Shown here piece after piece: positions 37,291 to 45,934 of a DNA stretch of 64,000 nt. Positions within the stretch are counted from its first letter, which is position 1, and each line of letters begins with the position of its first letter. This stretch comes from Actinopolymorpha sp. NPDC004070 (GTDB taxonomy: Bacteria > Actinomycetota > Actinomycetes > Propionibacteriales > Actinopolymorphaceae). The notes beneath the pieces were generated by a model. It searched no databases and was not told where the DNA came from. It saw only the letters and a list, made by a program, of their open reading frames with translations. A program made the position numbers and the translations under genes. The stretch lies in NCBI RefSeq assembly GCF_040610475.1, contig NZ_JBEXMJ010000015.1, positions 1 through 64,000 on the forward strand, written 5' to 3'.

Positions 37291-38139
37291 GTGTCCACCA
37301 CAGCCATCGGCGCCGCCGTCCTGCTCGCCGCGGTCCTGCACGCCACCTGGAACGCCCTCGCGCACGCGATCACCGACAAGTTGGTCGCGGTCACGGTGCT
37401 GTCGCTGGCGTTCGTGGTCTTCGGTGCCGCGGCGCTGCCGTGGGTGGGTGTCCCGCCACGGGCGGGCTGGCCGTACCTCGCCGCCTCGGTCGGCGTGCAC
37501 ATCCTCTACAACGTCGCGCTGATGCGGTCGTACCGGCTCGGCGCGTTCAACCAGGTCTACCCGCTGGCGCGCGGTATGTCGCCGTGGGTGGTCGCGATCG
37601 TGGCGGCGCTGGTGGTGGGTGAGCGGCTGGGCACGGTCGGGCTGACCGGCGTCCTGGTGGTCTCGCTGGGCCTGGGATGCCTGGTGTTCGCCCGCGGACT
37701 GCCGCACCGGGACGAACTCCCCGCGCTGGCCGCGGCCGCCACCACCGGGCTGCTGATCGCGACGTACACGGTGCTGGACGGCCTCGGGGTGCGGGCGTCG
37801 GGGACGCCGTTCGCGTACGCGGCCTGGCTGTTCCTGTTGCATGGCGGCGTGCTGGTCGGCTGGGCCCTGCAGCGTCGCGGGGCTGTCCTGCTGGCCGACG
37901 TACGCGTGAACTGGCGCACCGGCCTGGCCGCGGGATCCTGCGCGGTGGTGGCGTACGGCATCGTGCTCTGGGCTCAGAGCCGCGGAACTCTCGCCACGGT
38001 GGCGGCGTTGCGGGAGACCAGCGTCATCGTCGGTGCGGTGATCGGCGCCGTCGTCTTCAAGGAACCGTTCGGCCGTTGGCGGACCGTGGCGACCGTGGTG
38101 GTCGCGACCGGGATCGCTCTACTGAACTTCGGCGGCTGA
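37291..38139 (+). CDS. EamA/DMT-family membrane transporter
   Basis: A 282-residue drug/metabolite transporter with about ten helices in two EamA repeats (about 5-138 and 148-280). HATWNALAHAITDKLVAVTV and YPLARGMSPWVVAIVAALVV belong to the first; WAQSRGTLATVAALRETSVI and FGRWRTVATVVVATGIALLN to the second. The GTG at 37291 gives the usual short N terminus; a GTG at 37237 would add 18 residues. It probably exports a small metabolite; no neighbour identifies it. It is divergent from the Eis-like gene. Confidence 0.85.
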   Translation: MSTTAIGAAVLLAAVLHATWNALAHAITDKLVAVTVLSLAFVVFGAAALPWVGVPPRAGWPYLAASVGVHILYNVALMRSYRLGAFNQVYPLARGMSPWVVAIVAALVVGERLGTVGLTGVLVVSLGLGCLVFARGLPHRDELPALAAAATTGLLIATYTVLDGLGVRASGTPFAYAAWLFLLHGGVLVGWALQRRGAVLLADVRVNWRTGLAAGSCAVVAYGIVLWAQSRGTLATVAALRETSVIVGAVIGAVVFKEPFGRWRTVATVVVATGIALLNFGG

Positions 38140-38340
38140 CGCCTGACGCGACCTGATCCGGCGCCTGACCCGACCCGGCAGAGCGTGGTGCGATAACACA
38201 GCACATTGCGCGGCGCAGCGATATCGGGGAATTCGGCGGACGAAAACAAATGCTGATTTCCGAAATTCGACTCTGGCGGAACAGTCGACACGCTTGGTAG
38301 CGTGGGCTGTTTCTTTCGCCACTTCGATTCGGCAGGGGAA

Positions 38341-40932
38341 ATGACCGAGAATTCCAGGTCCGCTGTGTCCAAACTGTCCCACACACGTGCGTCCACCGAA
38401 GAATTCGAACCGAACGACTCCGCAAATTCTAGCCCGAATTCACGCCCTGCGTCAAGTTCGGCCGCGAATTCGGTCGATGCCGAGATCGCTTATGAACAAG
38501 GCCATGTCGGCATGCTGTACGACCGGCTGGACGCGCTCCGTGAGCGCACTCGGCGTCGGCTGGACGCCGTCCACCGCGGTGAGCACGTGCTCAACCACCA
38601 GTCGATGTCCGAACGCCAGTCGTACCACGAACTCCTTACCGGACGGCTTTCCCAACTGGGCGCCGTCGAGCGTGGGCTGTGTTTCGGCCGGCTCGACAAC
38701 GACGACGAGACCCGCTTCTACATCGGCCGGCTCGGTCTGTTCGACGACGACTACGAGCCCGTTCTCGTCGACTGGCGGGCACCGGTGGCGCAGGCGTTCT
38801 ACGGTGCGACGCCGGCCCGCCGGCTCGGTGTCCGCCGTCGCCGGCACCTGCGTACCCGCGGGCGCACGGTGATCGGCATCGAGGACGACGTGCTCGACCT
38901 GGCCGCCCTGGACGACACCGAACGCCGGCAGTTGTCCGGCGAGGCGGCGCTGCTCGCGTCCCTCACCGCCGGCCGCGCCGGCCGGATGAACGAGATCGTG
39001 GCCACCATCCAGGCCGAGCAGGACCAGGTGATCCGTTCGGACCTGGCCGGGATCCTGGTGGTGGAGGGCGGCCCCGGCACCGGCAAGACGGTGGTGGCGC
39101 TGCACCGGGCGGCGTACCTCCTCTACACCCACCGGGCGCGGCTGGCCGGGCGCGGTGTGCTGATCGTCGGGCCCAATCCCACGTTCACCCGCTACATCGA
39201 CCAGGTGCTGCCCTCCCTCGGCGAGACCGAGGTGGTGCTCGCCACGCTCGCGGAGCTGTATCCGGGGGTCAGCGCGACCGGGCGGGACGAGCCGCTCGCC
39301 GCGCGGGTCAAGGGCGACCCGCGGATGGCGGACGTGGTGGCGGCGGCCGTCCGTGACCGCCAGCGGGTGCCCGACAACGACCTGGATCTGGTCGTCGACG
39401 GCGAGCCGTACGTCCTGTCCCGTGCCCTCTGCGAGCGGGCCCGGGATCGGGCCCGATCCGCGCGCGACGGCGAGCCGGCCAACCGCGCCCGCCGGCACTT
39501 CGTCCGCGACATCCTCGGTGCGCTCACCCGGCAGGCCGTCGACCGGCTGGGTGCCGACCTGCTCACCGACGCAGATGTGGAGGACATCCGCCGGGAGCTG
39601 GCCGGGTCGCCGGAGGTGCGGGCCGCGATCGACGGCCGGTGGCCCGAACTCACCCCGACCGAGCTGCTCGCCGACCTCTACAGCTCCGCCGACCTGATCG
39701 CCTCCGCGGCGCCCGCGTTCACCGCGGCCGAGCGGGCGGCGTTGCTGCGCCCCGGTCCGCCGGACGGTCAGCAGTGGACCCCGGCCGACGTCCCGCTGCT
39801 GGACGAGGCCGCCGAACACCTCGGCGAACTCGACCGTACGGTCTTCGCCGCCGCGGCCGCCGAACGCCGGGAGGTGGGAGAGGTGTCGGAGGACACCGGT
39901 TACGCCCGGGCCGGGATCGAGCTCCAGCAGGAGTACGAGCAGTTCGCCGACGACTTCACCTCCGACGACGTCGATCCGCTGGCCGAGGGCGTGGTCCGCC
40001 GCTACCGCGCCGGCGAGGCCGGCGGACCGGTCACCGAGAACGCGCTGGAGGACCGGGGCTGGGTGTATGGCCACGTGATCGTCGACGAGGCACAGGAGCT
40101 GCCGGCGATGGCGTGGCGGCTGCTGATGCGGCGGTGCCCGGCGCGGTCGATGACCCTGGTCGGCGACCTGGCCCAGGCCGGCGCGCCCGGTGCTCCGGCG
40201 ACCTGGGCGGAGGTGCTCGACCTGTGGGCGCCGGGACGCTGGCGCCGCGAACGCCTGACCGTCAACTACCGCACGCCGGCGCCGATCATGGCACTCGCCG
40301 CCGACGTACTCGCCGCGATCGACCCGGACGCCGCGCCGCCCGGCTCGGTCCGCGACGGCGCCGAGCCCTGGTGGGAGAGCGTGGACGAGGCCGGGCTCGC
40401 GCCCGCGGTGACCGCCGCGCTGGACCGTGAGCTCGCCGCGCTGGATGCTGAGGCGTTCTCCGGCAGCGCGAACCCCGGCGCGAACCCCGACGGTCACTGC
40501 GACGGTCACTCGGCCGGTCACCCGGACAGGGGTGTGCCGGCCGGCAGGCTGGCGGTGATCGTGCCGGAGTCCCGGTTCGCCGAGCTCGGTCGGCAGCTGC
40601 GCGCGGCCCGTACCGACGTCGCGCTCGGCGGCAGCCCCGCCGTCCTCGACGCCCGGGTCGCGCTGCTCACCGTGGCGCAGGCCAAGGGGCTGGAGTTCGA
40701 CTCGGTGGCCGTGGTCGACCCGGCGGCGATCCTCGAGGCCGGCCGGCCCGACACGTCCAGTGCGTACGACCTGTCGCCCGCGCACGGCGCGGGCGACATG
40801 TACGTCGCGCTCACCCGGGCGACCCGCAGGCTCGGAGTGGTCACGACCGGGCCGCTACCGGACGTGCTGGCACGCCTGGCCCGCGGATGCGGGCACGAGG
40901 ACGAGCACGAGAGTCGGCACGTGACGCGCTGA
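38341..40932 (+). CDS. helD: HelD-type UvrD-family helicase-like protein
   Basis: An 863-residue superfamily 1 protein of the HelD type, which binds RNA polymerase and recycles stalled complexes. After a Ser/Asn-rich leader (1-45), AEIAYEQGHVGMLYDRLDAL starts the coiled-coil arm that enters the secondary channel. Walker A is VEGGPGTGKTVVALHRAAYL (about 243-262), with VIVDEAQELPAMAWRLL (about 580), the acidic VERSION DEAQ of motif II, VNYRTPAPIMALA and MYVALTRATRRLGVV. Some HelD proteins (HelR) protect RNA polymerase from rifampicin, but no rifampicin-associated element is visible upstream. The ATG at 38341 follows GCAGGGGA. The first 50 codons and the promoter are clearly less GC-rich than the rest. 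Confidence 0.9.
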   Translation: MTENSRSAVSKLSHTRASTEEFEPNDSANSSPNSRPASSSAANSVDAEIAYEQGHVGMLYDRLDALRERTRRRLDAVHRGEHVLNHQSMSERQSYHELLTGRLSQLGAVERGLCFGRLDNDDETRFYIGRLGLFDDDYEPVLVDWRAPVAQAFYGATPARRLGVRRRRHLRTRGRTVIGIEDDVLDLAALDDTERRQLSGEAALLASLTAGRAGRMNEIVATIQAEQDQVIRSDLAGILVVEGGPGTGKTVVALHRAAYLLYTHRARLAGRGVLIVGPNPTFTRYIDQVLPSLGETEVVLATLAELYPGVSATGRDEPLAARVKGDPRMADVVAAAVRDRQRVPDNDLDLVVDGEPYVLSRALCERARDRARSARDGEPANRARRHFVRDILGALTRQAVDRLGADLLTDADVEDIRRELAGSPEVRAAIDGRWPELTPTELLADLYSSADLIASAAPAFTAAERAALLRPGPPDGQQWTPADVPLLDEAAEHLGELDRTVFAAAAAERREVGEVSEDTGYARAGIELQQEYEQFADDFTSDDVDPLAEGVVRRYRAGEAGGPVTENALEDRGWVYGHVIVDEAQELPAMAWRLLMRRCPARSMTLVGDLAQAGAPGAPATWAEVLDLWAPGRWRRERLTVNYRTPAPIMALAADVLAAIDPDAAPPGSVRDGAEPWWESVDEAGLAPAVTAALDRELAALDAEAFSGSANPGANPDGHCDGHSAGHPDRGVPAGRLAVIVPESRFAELGRQLRAARTDVALGGSPAVLDARVALLTVAQAKGLEFDSVAVVDPAAILEAGRPDTSSAYDLSPAHGAGDMYVALTRATRRLGVVTTGPLPDVLARLARGCGHEDEHESRHVTR

Positions 40933-40985
40933 CGACGTACAGTGCCTCCTTGGTCACGGGTTCGGAAGTGGAGGGGTGCCGGCGG

Positions 40986-41894
40986 ATGAGCGGTCCAGCG
41001 TCTGGTGAGGCGGGCGACAACCTGCGGATCGGCCTGCTCGGCGTCGACACCTCCCACGCCGGCGCGTACGCCCGGATCCTGAACGAACAGGCCGCCATCC
41101 CCGGCGCCCGGATCACCTGGGTGTGGGGCGGGCAGGTGCGCGCGGACCAGCCCGGCGCCCGCACCCTCGCCGCGACGTACGACATCGGCCGGGTGGTCGC
41201 CGAGCCGACCGAACTCCTCCACCAGACCGACCTGGTGCTCGTCGTCGACGACGCCGGGCACGGCCGGCACCACGTGCCCCAGGCCCGGGTGTTCGTGGCC
41301 GCCGGGGTGCCGGCGTTCCTGGACAAGCCGATGGCGCGGAGCCTCGGCGAGGCACGGACGCTGTTCCGGCTCGCCGCCGAGCGGGGCGTGCCGGTGACGA
41401 GCTCGTCGGCGCTGCGGTTCGCCCGGGAGCTCGCCGACGACGAGGCGTACCTCGCCGACCTCGGGGAGCCCTCGTCGGTGGTCAGCGTCGGTCCGGGGGA
41501 GTGGTTCCACTACGGCGTGCACGCCGTCGAGCAGGTGTACGCCGTCCTCGGGCCCGGTGTGCGCTGGGTGCAGCGGACCAGTTGGCCGGAGCGGGACGTG
41601 GCGGTGCTCGGCTACGGCCCCGGCGGCCCGAGCGCGGTCGTGCAGGTTCTGCGCGACGCGACGTGTGGTTTTCATCTCACCGTGCACGCCCGGAAGGGCC
41701 GGCACGCCATCGCGATCGAGGACGCCGACGCCTACTACACCGGCCAGTTGCGCGCGGTGGTGGAGATGGTGCACACCGGTGTGCCGCCGGTCCCGCCCGC
41801 CGAGACGCTGGAGATTCTCGCCGTCCTGCGGGCCGGCGAGCTGTCCGCAGCGGCCGACGGGGCCCGGGTCCACCTGGCCGACGTACTCGCCTGA
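40986..41894 (+). CDS. Gfo/Idh/MocA-family oxidoreductase (divergent)
   Basis: A 302-residue Gfo/Idh/MocA-like protein with an unusual N terminus, NLRIGLLGVDTSHAGAYARI, in which the GxGxxG dinucleotide loop is replaced by GVDTSHA. VAAGVPAFLDKPMARSLGEA corresponds to the EKP motif (here DKP). The C-terminal sheet domain is short. Loss of the glycine loop suggests weak or absent NAD(P) binding, or a different role. The ATG follows GGAGGGGTGCCGGCGG. It precedes two further family members but is separated from them by a promoter/operator region. Confidence 0.8.
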   Translation: MSGPASGEAGDNLRIGLLGVDTSHAGAYARILNEQAAIPGARITWVWGGQVRADQPGARTLAATYDIGRVVAEPTELLHQTDLVLVVDDAGHGRHHVPQARVFVAAGVPAFLDKPMARSLGEARTLFRLAAERGVPVTSSSALRFARELADDEAYLADLGEPSSVVSVGPGEWFHYGVHAVEQVYAVLGPGVRWVQRTSWPERDVAVLGYGPGGPSAVVQVLRDATCGFHLTVHARKGRHAIAIEDADAYYTGQLRAVVEMVHTGVPPVPPAETLEILAVLRAGELSAAADGARVHLADVLA

Positions 41895-41983
41895 GACGAC
41901 TGCGGCGCGGAGAGCGCCCGGGCGGGGTGGCCGTCCGCGCATCGGACAGCCCTTCCCTTCGGGTGGCCGGGCCGATAGGCATA

Positions 41984-42004
41984 TGGTCTGCACCAGATCT
42001 GGTG
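41984..42004. promoter_or_regulatory. Overlapping inverted repeats upstream of the gfo operon
   Basis: The stretch holds TGGT, ACCA, TGGT separated by CTGC and GATC. The first pair makes TGGTCTGCACCA, which matches 10 of 12 bases of the DasR-type core TGGTCTAGACCA. The second makes the perfect 14-base palindrome CACCAGATCTGGTG (41991-42004). Both lie 30-50 bases upstream of the GTG start at 42034, an operator position. No GntR regulator is nearby. Confidence 0.55.
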
Positions 42005-42033
42005 AGATCGGGCTAAGGAAGGGTTTGCCACAG

Positions 42034-43056
42034 GTGAAGGTCTCCAGAGTGGGCGTCGTCGGTCTCGGCGGCATCGGGCGGGTGCACATCGGCGGTTGGC
42101 GGGAGCTGGGGGTCGAGCTGCACGGCTTCGACGAGCTGCCCGAGTCCAGGGCGGTCGCGCAGGAGGACCTCGGCCTGCAGGTGCACCCCGACCTCGCGTC
42201 GCTGCTGCGGTCGGTCGACGTGGTGGACGTGTGCACGCCCACCGACACGCACGCACCGCTGGCACTGGCCGCGCTGCGCGCCGGCAAGCCGGTGATCTGC
42301 GAGAAGCCGCTGGCCCGGACGCTGGACGAGGCGGACGAGCTGATCGCGGCCTCGGAGCAGGCCGGCGTGCCGTTGTTCACCGCGCAGGTGGTGCGGTTCA
42401 TGCCCGAGTACGCCTCGGCCCGCGACGCGGTGGCCGCGGGGCGGATCGGCCGGCCCGGCGTCATGCGGTTCACTCGCGAGGGCGGCATGCCCAACCCGCA
42501 GGGCTGGTACCACGACATGGCCCGCTCGGCCGGGATCATCGGCGACGTGATGATCCACGACATCGACTTCGCCCGCTGGATCGCCGGCGACGTCGTCCGC
42601 GTGTACGCCAAACTGATGCGTCCGGCCGGACCGCAGAACGGCCCGACCCACGCGTACGCCATCCTCACCCACGTCGGCGGCACGATCTCCCACCTGACCG
42701 CGTCGTGGGCCCGGCAGGGCGGCTCGTTCCGCACCAGCTACGAACTCGCCGGCAGCGAGGGGCTGATCGACTACGCCTCCGACCAGCGCCCGGTGGTCCA
42801 GACCATTCCGGGGACGCTCGCCGCTGCCGCCGGGTCCAGCTTCGGCTCGTCGTTCACCCGCGAGCTGGCGGAGTTCCGCGCCGCCATCGAGGGCGGACCG
42901 CAACCACGGGTGACCGCCCACGACGGGCGCGCCGCCCTGGCCGTGGCGCTCGCCGCGGTCACCTCGGCGCAGACCGGGCAGGCCGTCGAGCTGCCGGTCA
43001 GCTCCACCCCGTACGAAGGAAGCGCACCAGTGGCCGCGGAGGTGGCGTCGGCATGA
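42034..43056 (+). CDS. Gfo/Idh/MocA-family oxidoreductase
   Basis: A 340-residue NAD(P)-dependent oxidoreductase of the inositol/sugar dehydrogenase type. VGVVGLGGIGRVHIGGWREL is the Rossmann loop, GKPVICEKPLARTLDEADEL the EKP motif, and GIIGDVMIHDIDFARWIAGD the GGxxxDxxxHxxD catalytic segment with the conserved Asp and His. The GTG at 42034 is ten bases after AAGGAAGGG. Its stop overlaps the next start (ATGA), so the two form one operon. The substrate is probably a sugar or cyclitol. Confidence 0.88.
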   Translation: MKVSRVGVVGLGGIGRVHIGGWRELGVELHGFDELPESRAVAQEDLGLQVHPDLASLLRSVDVVDVCTPTDTHAPLALAALRAGKPVICEKPLARTLDEADELIAASEQAGVPLFTAQVVRFMPEYASARDAVAAGRIGRPGVMRFTREGGMPNPQGWYHDMARSAGIIGDVMIHDIDFARWIAGDVVRVYAKLMRPAGPQNGPTHAYAILTHVGGTISHLTASWARQGGSFRTSYELAGSEGLIDYASDQRPVVQTIPGTLAAAAGSSFGSSFTRELAEFRAAIEGGPQPRVTAHDGRAALAVALAAVTSAQTGQAVELPVSSTPYEGSAPVAAEVASA

Positions 43057-44075
43057 CCAACACGACCCCAGTCAAGATCGGGATCCTGTCCTTCGCCCAC
43101 CTGCACGGCGCGGGCTACGCGTCGGTGCTGGCCGGCATCCCCGGCGTCGAGCTGCGTGCCGCCGACGAGAACGCCGAGCGCGGCAAGCCGCTCGCGGACC
43201 GGTTCGGCATTCCGTTCACCACCTCCTACGACGAGCTGCTCGAGTGGGGCCCGGACGGCGTGGTGATCTGCAGCGAGAACGCCGGGCACCGGGCGCTGGT
43301 GGAGAAGGCCGCCGCGGCCGGCGCGCACGTGCTGTGCGAGAAGCCGCTGGCCACCTCGCTGGCTGACGGCAAGGCGATGATCGACGCCTGTGACGCGGCC
43401 GGCGTGCACCTGATGACGGCGTTCCCGGTGCGGTTCGCCCAGCCGATCGCCGGGCTGGAGCGGATCGTCCGGTCCGGTGGGCTCGGCCGCATCCACGCGG
43501 TGGCCGGCACCAACCCGGGCACGATGCCCGGCGGCTGGTTCGTCGACCCCCAGCTGGCCGGCGGCGGCGCGGTGATGGACCACACCGTGCACGTGGCCGA
43601 CCTGCTCCGCTGGATGCTCGGCTCCGAGGCCGTCGAGGTCTACGCCCAGCACAACCGGATCCTCTACCCCGACCTGCCGGTGGAGACCGCCGGCACGATC
43701 GCGGTCACCTTCGCCGACGGCACCGTCGCCACCATCGACTGCAGCTGGAGCAAGCCGAAGTCCTACCCGACGTGGGGCGCGGTCACCATGGAGATCGTGG
43801 GGGAGGACGGCGTCGCCTCCGCGGACGCGTTCGCCCAGACCATCAACGTCTACTCCGACGGGCCGGGGCGGCAGGGTCCGCAGAGCGCGTCGTGGACGCC
43901 GTGGGGCGGCAACGCCGACGCGGGCCTGGTCGAGGCGTTCGTGTCCGGGATCCGGGAGGGCACCGCACCGCACCCGGACGGCTGGGACGGCTACCGCGCG
44001 ACCGAGATCGCGTTCGCTGCGTACAAGTCGGCGGAGACCGGCCAGCCGGTGAAGCTCCCCCTCGAGATCGCGTAG
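43053..44075 (+). CDS. Gfo/Idh/MocA-family oxidoreductase
   Basis: A 340-residue member of the same family as its operon partner. The N terminus reads VKIGILSFAHLHGAGYASVL, again without a canonical GxGxxG, followed by GAHVLCEKPLATSLADGKAM (EKP) and QLAGGGAVMDHTVHVADLLR (GGGxxxDxxxH with catalytic Asp and His). KIGILSFAHxH is a recurrent N terminus of one branch of this family that is often found with a second dehydrogenase. It may act on a product of the preceding enzyme. A strong terminator follows. Confidence 0.88.
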   Translation: MTNTTPVKIGILSFAHLHGAGYASVLAGIPGVELRAADENAERGKPLADRFGIPFTTSYDELLEWGPDGVVICSENAGHRALVEKAAAAGAHVLCEKPLATSLADGKAMIDACDAAGVHLMTAFPVRFAQPIAGLERIVRSGGLGRIHAVAGTNPGTMPGGWFVDPQLAGGGAVMDHTVHVADLLRWMLGSEAVEVYAQHNRILYPDLPVETAGTIAVTFADGTVATIDCSWSKPKSYPTWGAVTMEIVGEDGVASADAFAQTINVYSDGPGRQGPQSASWTPWGGNADAGLVEAFVSGIREGTAPHPDGWDGYRATEIAFAAYKSAETGQPVKLPLEIA

Positions 44076-44106
44076 GCCCTTCGCGTACGTCACACAGCCT
44101 GGTTGT

Positions 44107-44145
44107 CGGCGACGGCCCCCACCCGCGCGGTGGGGGCCGTCGCCG
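44107..44145 (+). terminator. Strong hairpin terminator after the gfo operon
   Basis: CGGCGACGGCCCCCAC (44107-44122) pairs perfectly with GTGGGGGCCGTCGCCG (44130-44145) around a seven-base loop, followed by TTCTG. It lies 31 bases after the stop. Confidence 0.8.
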
Positions 44146-44210
44146 TTCTGCGTGGTGACCGCGTCGGCCCGGGCCGGGTCCGCTCACCGCGCGGTGGAAG
44201 ACTGGGCGGC

Positions 44211-45005
44211 GTGCGGGAAGACGTGTCGCCCAAGGACCGGTTCGTGACCGTGTACGGCTTCCGGCCGGTGCTGGCCGCGCTCGCCGACGAGGCGCTGCAG
44301 ATCGACAAGGTGCTGGTGGCCGAGGGGTCCCGCGGCCCGTCGGTGCGCGAGATCGTCGCTGCCGCCGACGCCAGGGGAGTGCCGGTACGCCGGGAGCCGG
44401 CTCATCGGATCACCCTGCTGTCCGGCAACGGGCGGCACGACAACGGCGTGCTGGCCGACGTGGTGGCGCCGCGGATGCGGACCCTCGCCGGTGCGCTCGA
44501 CGTACGCCACCACGAGCGACCGCGCACCGTGCTCGTGCTGGACGGGATCACCACCCCGTCGAACGTCGGGATGATCCTGCGCTCGGCCACCGCGGCCGGC
44601 GTAGCCGGCGTCGTCGTACCCCACCACGGCGTGGCCGGCATCGACCCGCTGGTGGTGAAGGCCTCCGCGGGCGTGGCGTTCCGGGCTCCGGTGCTGCGGG
44701 CGGAGACCGCGCAGGACGCGGTCGAGCGCCTGGTCGAGGCGGGGTACGCGGTGTTCGGGCTGGCCGCCGACGCGCCGGAGACGGTGTTCGACGCGGAGGT
44801 GCCGCCGTTCGCCGCGTTCGTGCTGGGCAGCGAGACGTCCGGGGTGAGCCCGGCGATCCGGCCCTACGTCGGCACCTGGGTGCGGATCCCGATGCCGGGA
44901 GACGTCGAGTCGCTCAACGTCGCCGGCGCGGCCGCCGTGGTGTCGTTCGAACTCGTACGCCGCGGACTGACCACGAGCACGCCGACCACGAGCGGACGGG
45001 GCTGA
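44211..45005 (+). CDS. SpoU/TrmH-family RNA methyltransferase
   Basis: A 264-residue SPOUT methyltransferase that would 2'-O-methylate a ribose in rRNA or tRNA using SAM. An N-terminal L30e-like substrate domain (VYGFRPVLAALADEALQIDK) is followed by the trefoil-knot domain with RTVLVLDGITTPSNVGMILR (motif 1 with the catalytic-site Asn-x-G), FVLGSETSGVSPAIRP (motif 2) and RIPMPGDVESLNVAGAAAVV (motif 3). GTG 44211 is used; GTG 44223, preceded by GGGAAG, is also possible. It is followed after three bases by the methyltransferase gene. Confidence 0.9.
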   Translation: MREDVSPKDRFVTVYGFRPVLAALADEALQIDKVLVAEGSRGPSVREIVAAADARGVPVRREPAHRITLLSGNGRHDNGVLADVVAPRMRTLAGALDVRHHERPRTVLVLDGITTPSNVGMILRSATAAGVAGVVVPHHGVAGIDPLVVKASAGVAFRAPVLRAETAQDAVERLVEAGYAVFGLAADAPETVFDAEVPPFAAFVLGSETSGVSPAIRPYVGTWVRIPMPGDVESLNVAGAAAVVSFELVRRGLTTSTPTTSGRG

Positions 45006-45008
45006 ACG

Positions 45009-45857
45009 ATGTCCACCAACTCCACCGGGGCCGGCGGGACGGCCGACTCCACCGGGTCCGCCGGGTCGGCTCTCAACGACTACATCCGCCCGGCCGACCC
45101 CACCCAACGCGAACGGCGCGCGGAGTCGTTCGGTGCCAGTGCCGCCGCCTACGCGGAGTTCCGGCCGAGCTACCCCGAGGCCGCGGTGCGCTGGGCACTC
45201 GAACCCGTCGCGGGCGACGATGTCGTACGCGTGCTGGACCTCGCCGCCGGGACCGGCAAGCTGACCGAGGTGGTCCGCGGTCTCGGCGTGGAGGTCGTCG
45301 CGGTCGAGCCCGACGACGCGATGCTGGCCGAGCTTCACCGGCGGCTGCCCGACGTGCTTGCTCTCCACGGGACCGCGGAGGCGATTCCCGCACCCGACGG
45401 CGCGTTCGACGCGGTGGTGGTGGGGCAGGCGTTCCACTGGTTCGACCGGGACCGTGCCCTCGTGGAGATCGCCCGGGTGCTGCGGCCCGGTGGAGTACTC
45501 GCCACGCTGTGGAACCTGCACGACGACGGTGTCGCGTGGGTGGCCGGACTCAACGAGGTGGTGCAGGCGCTGGGTTCGGTCCGCGAGACCCGCGAGTCGC
45601 CCATGCGGCAGGAGTTGTTCGAGCACCTGGCGTTCACCGACCAGGCGACCGCGGAGTTCGGGTCCCACGAACGCCGGACCAGTGAGCAGGTGGTCCGGAT
45701 GCTCGGCACGCACTCGCGGATCCTGGTGATGGACGAGGTCGACCGAGCACAGGTGCTCGCCCGCGTCCGCGGCTACCTGCGGGCCAGGCCGGAGACCTTC
45801 TCCGGAGAGTTCGACGTTCCGCTCGTCACCATCGCCCTCCGCGCGGTCCGGATCTAG
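45009..45857 (+). CDS. Class I SAM-dependent methyltransferase
   Basis: A 282-residue methyltransferase. VRVLDLAAGTGKLTEVVRGL is motif I (SAM-binding Gly loop), VVAVEPDDAMLAELHRRLPD motif II with the ribose-binding Glu, and FDAVVVGQAFHWFDRDRALV the motif IV region. FGASAAAYAEFRPSYPEAAV just before the fold is typical of the UbiE/TAM-like (methyltransf_11) group. The substrate is unknown. It lies three bases after the RNA methyltransferase stop and is probably co-transcribed. Confidence 0.85.
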   Translation: MSTNSTGAGGTADSTGSAGSALNDYIRPADPTQRERRAESFGASAAAYAEFRPSYPEAAVRWALEPVAGDDVVRVLDLAAGTGKLTEVVRGLGVEVVAVEPDDAMLAELHRRLPDVLALHGTAEAIPAPDGAFDAVVVGQAFHWFDRDRALVEIARVLRPGGVLATLWNLHDDGVAWVAGLNEVVQALGSVRETRESPMRQELFEHLAFTDQATAEFGSHERRTSEQVVRMLGTHSRILVMDEVDRAQVLARVRGYLRARPETFSGEFDVPLVTIALRAVRI

Positions 45858-45934
45858 CGGACGTCCTCCGTCCACGATTCCGCCGCCACCACGGGGAGGA
45901 CGCCCTGAGGAGAAGTGCGCCACGTTACGGTCTC

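Noticed and set aside
38140..38340. Rifampicin-associated element upstream of helD (HelR-type resistance)
   Set aside because: No inverted repeat of that type is visible in the region; only weak short palindromes occur.
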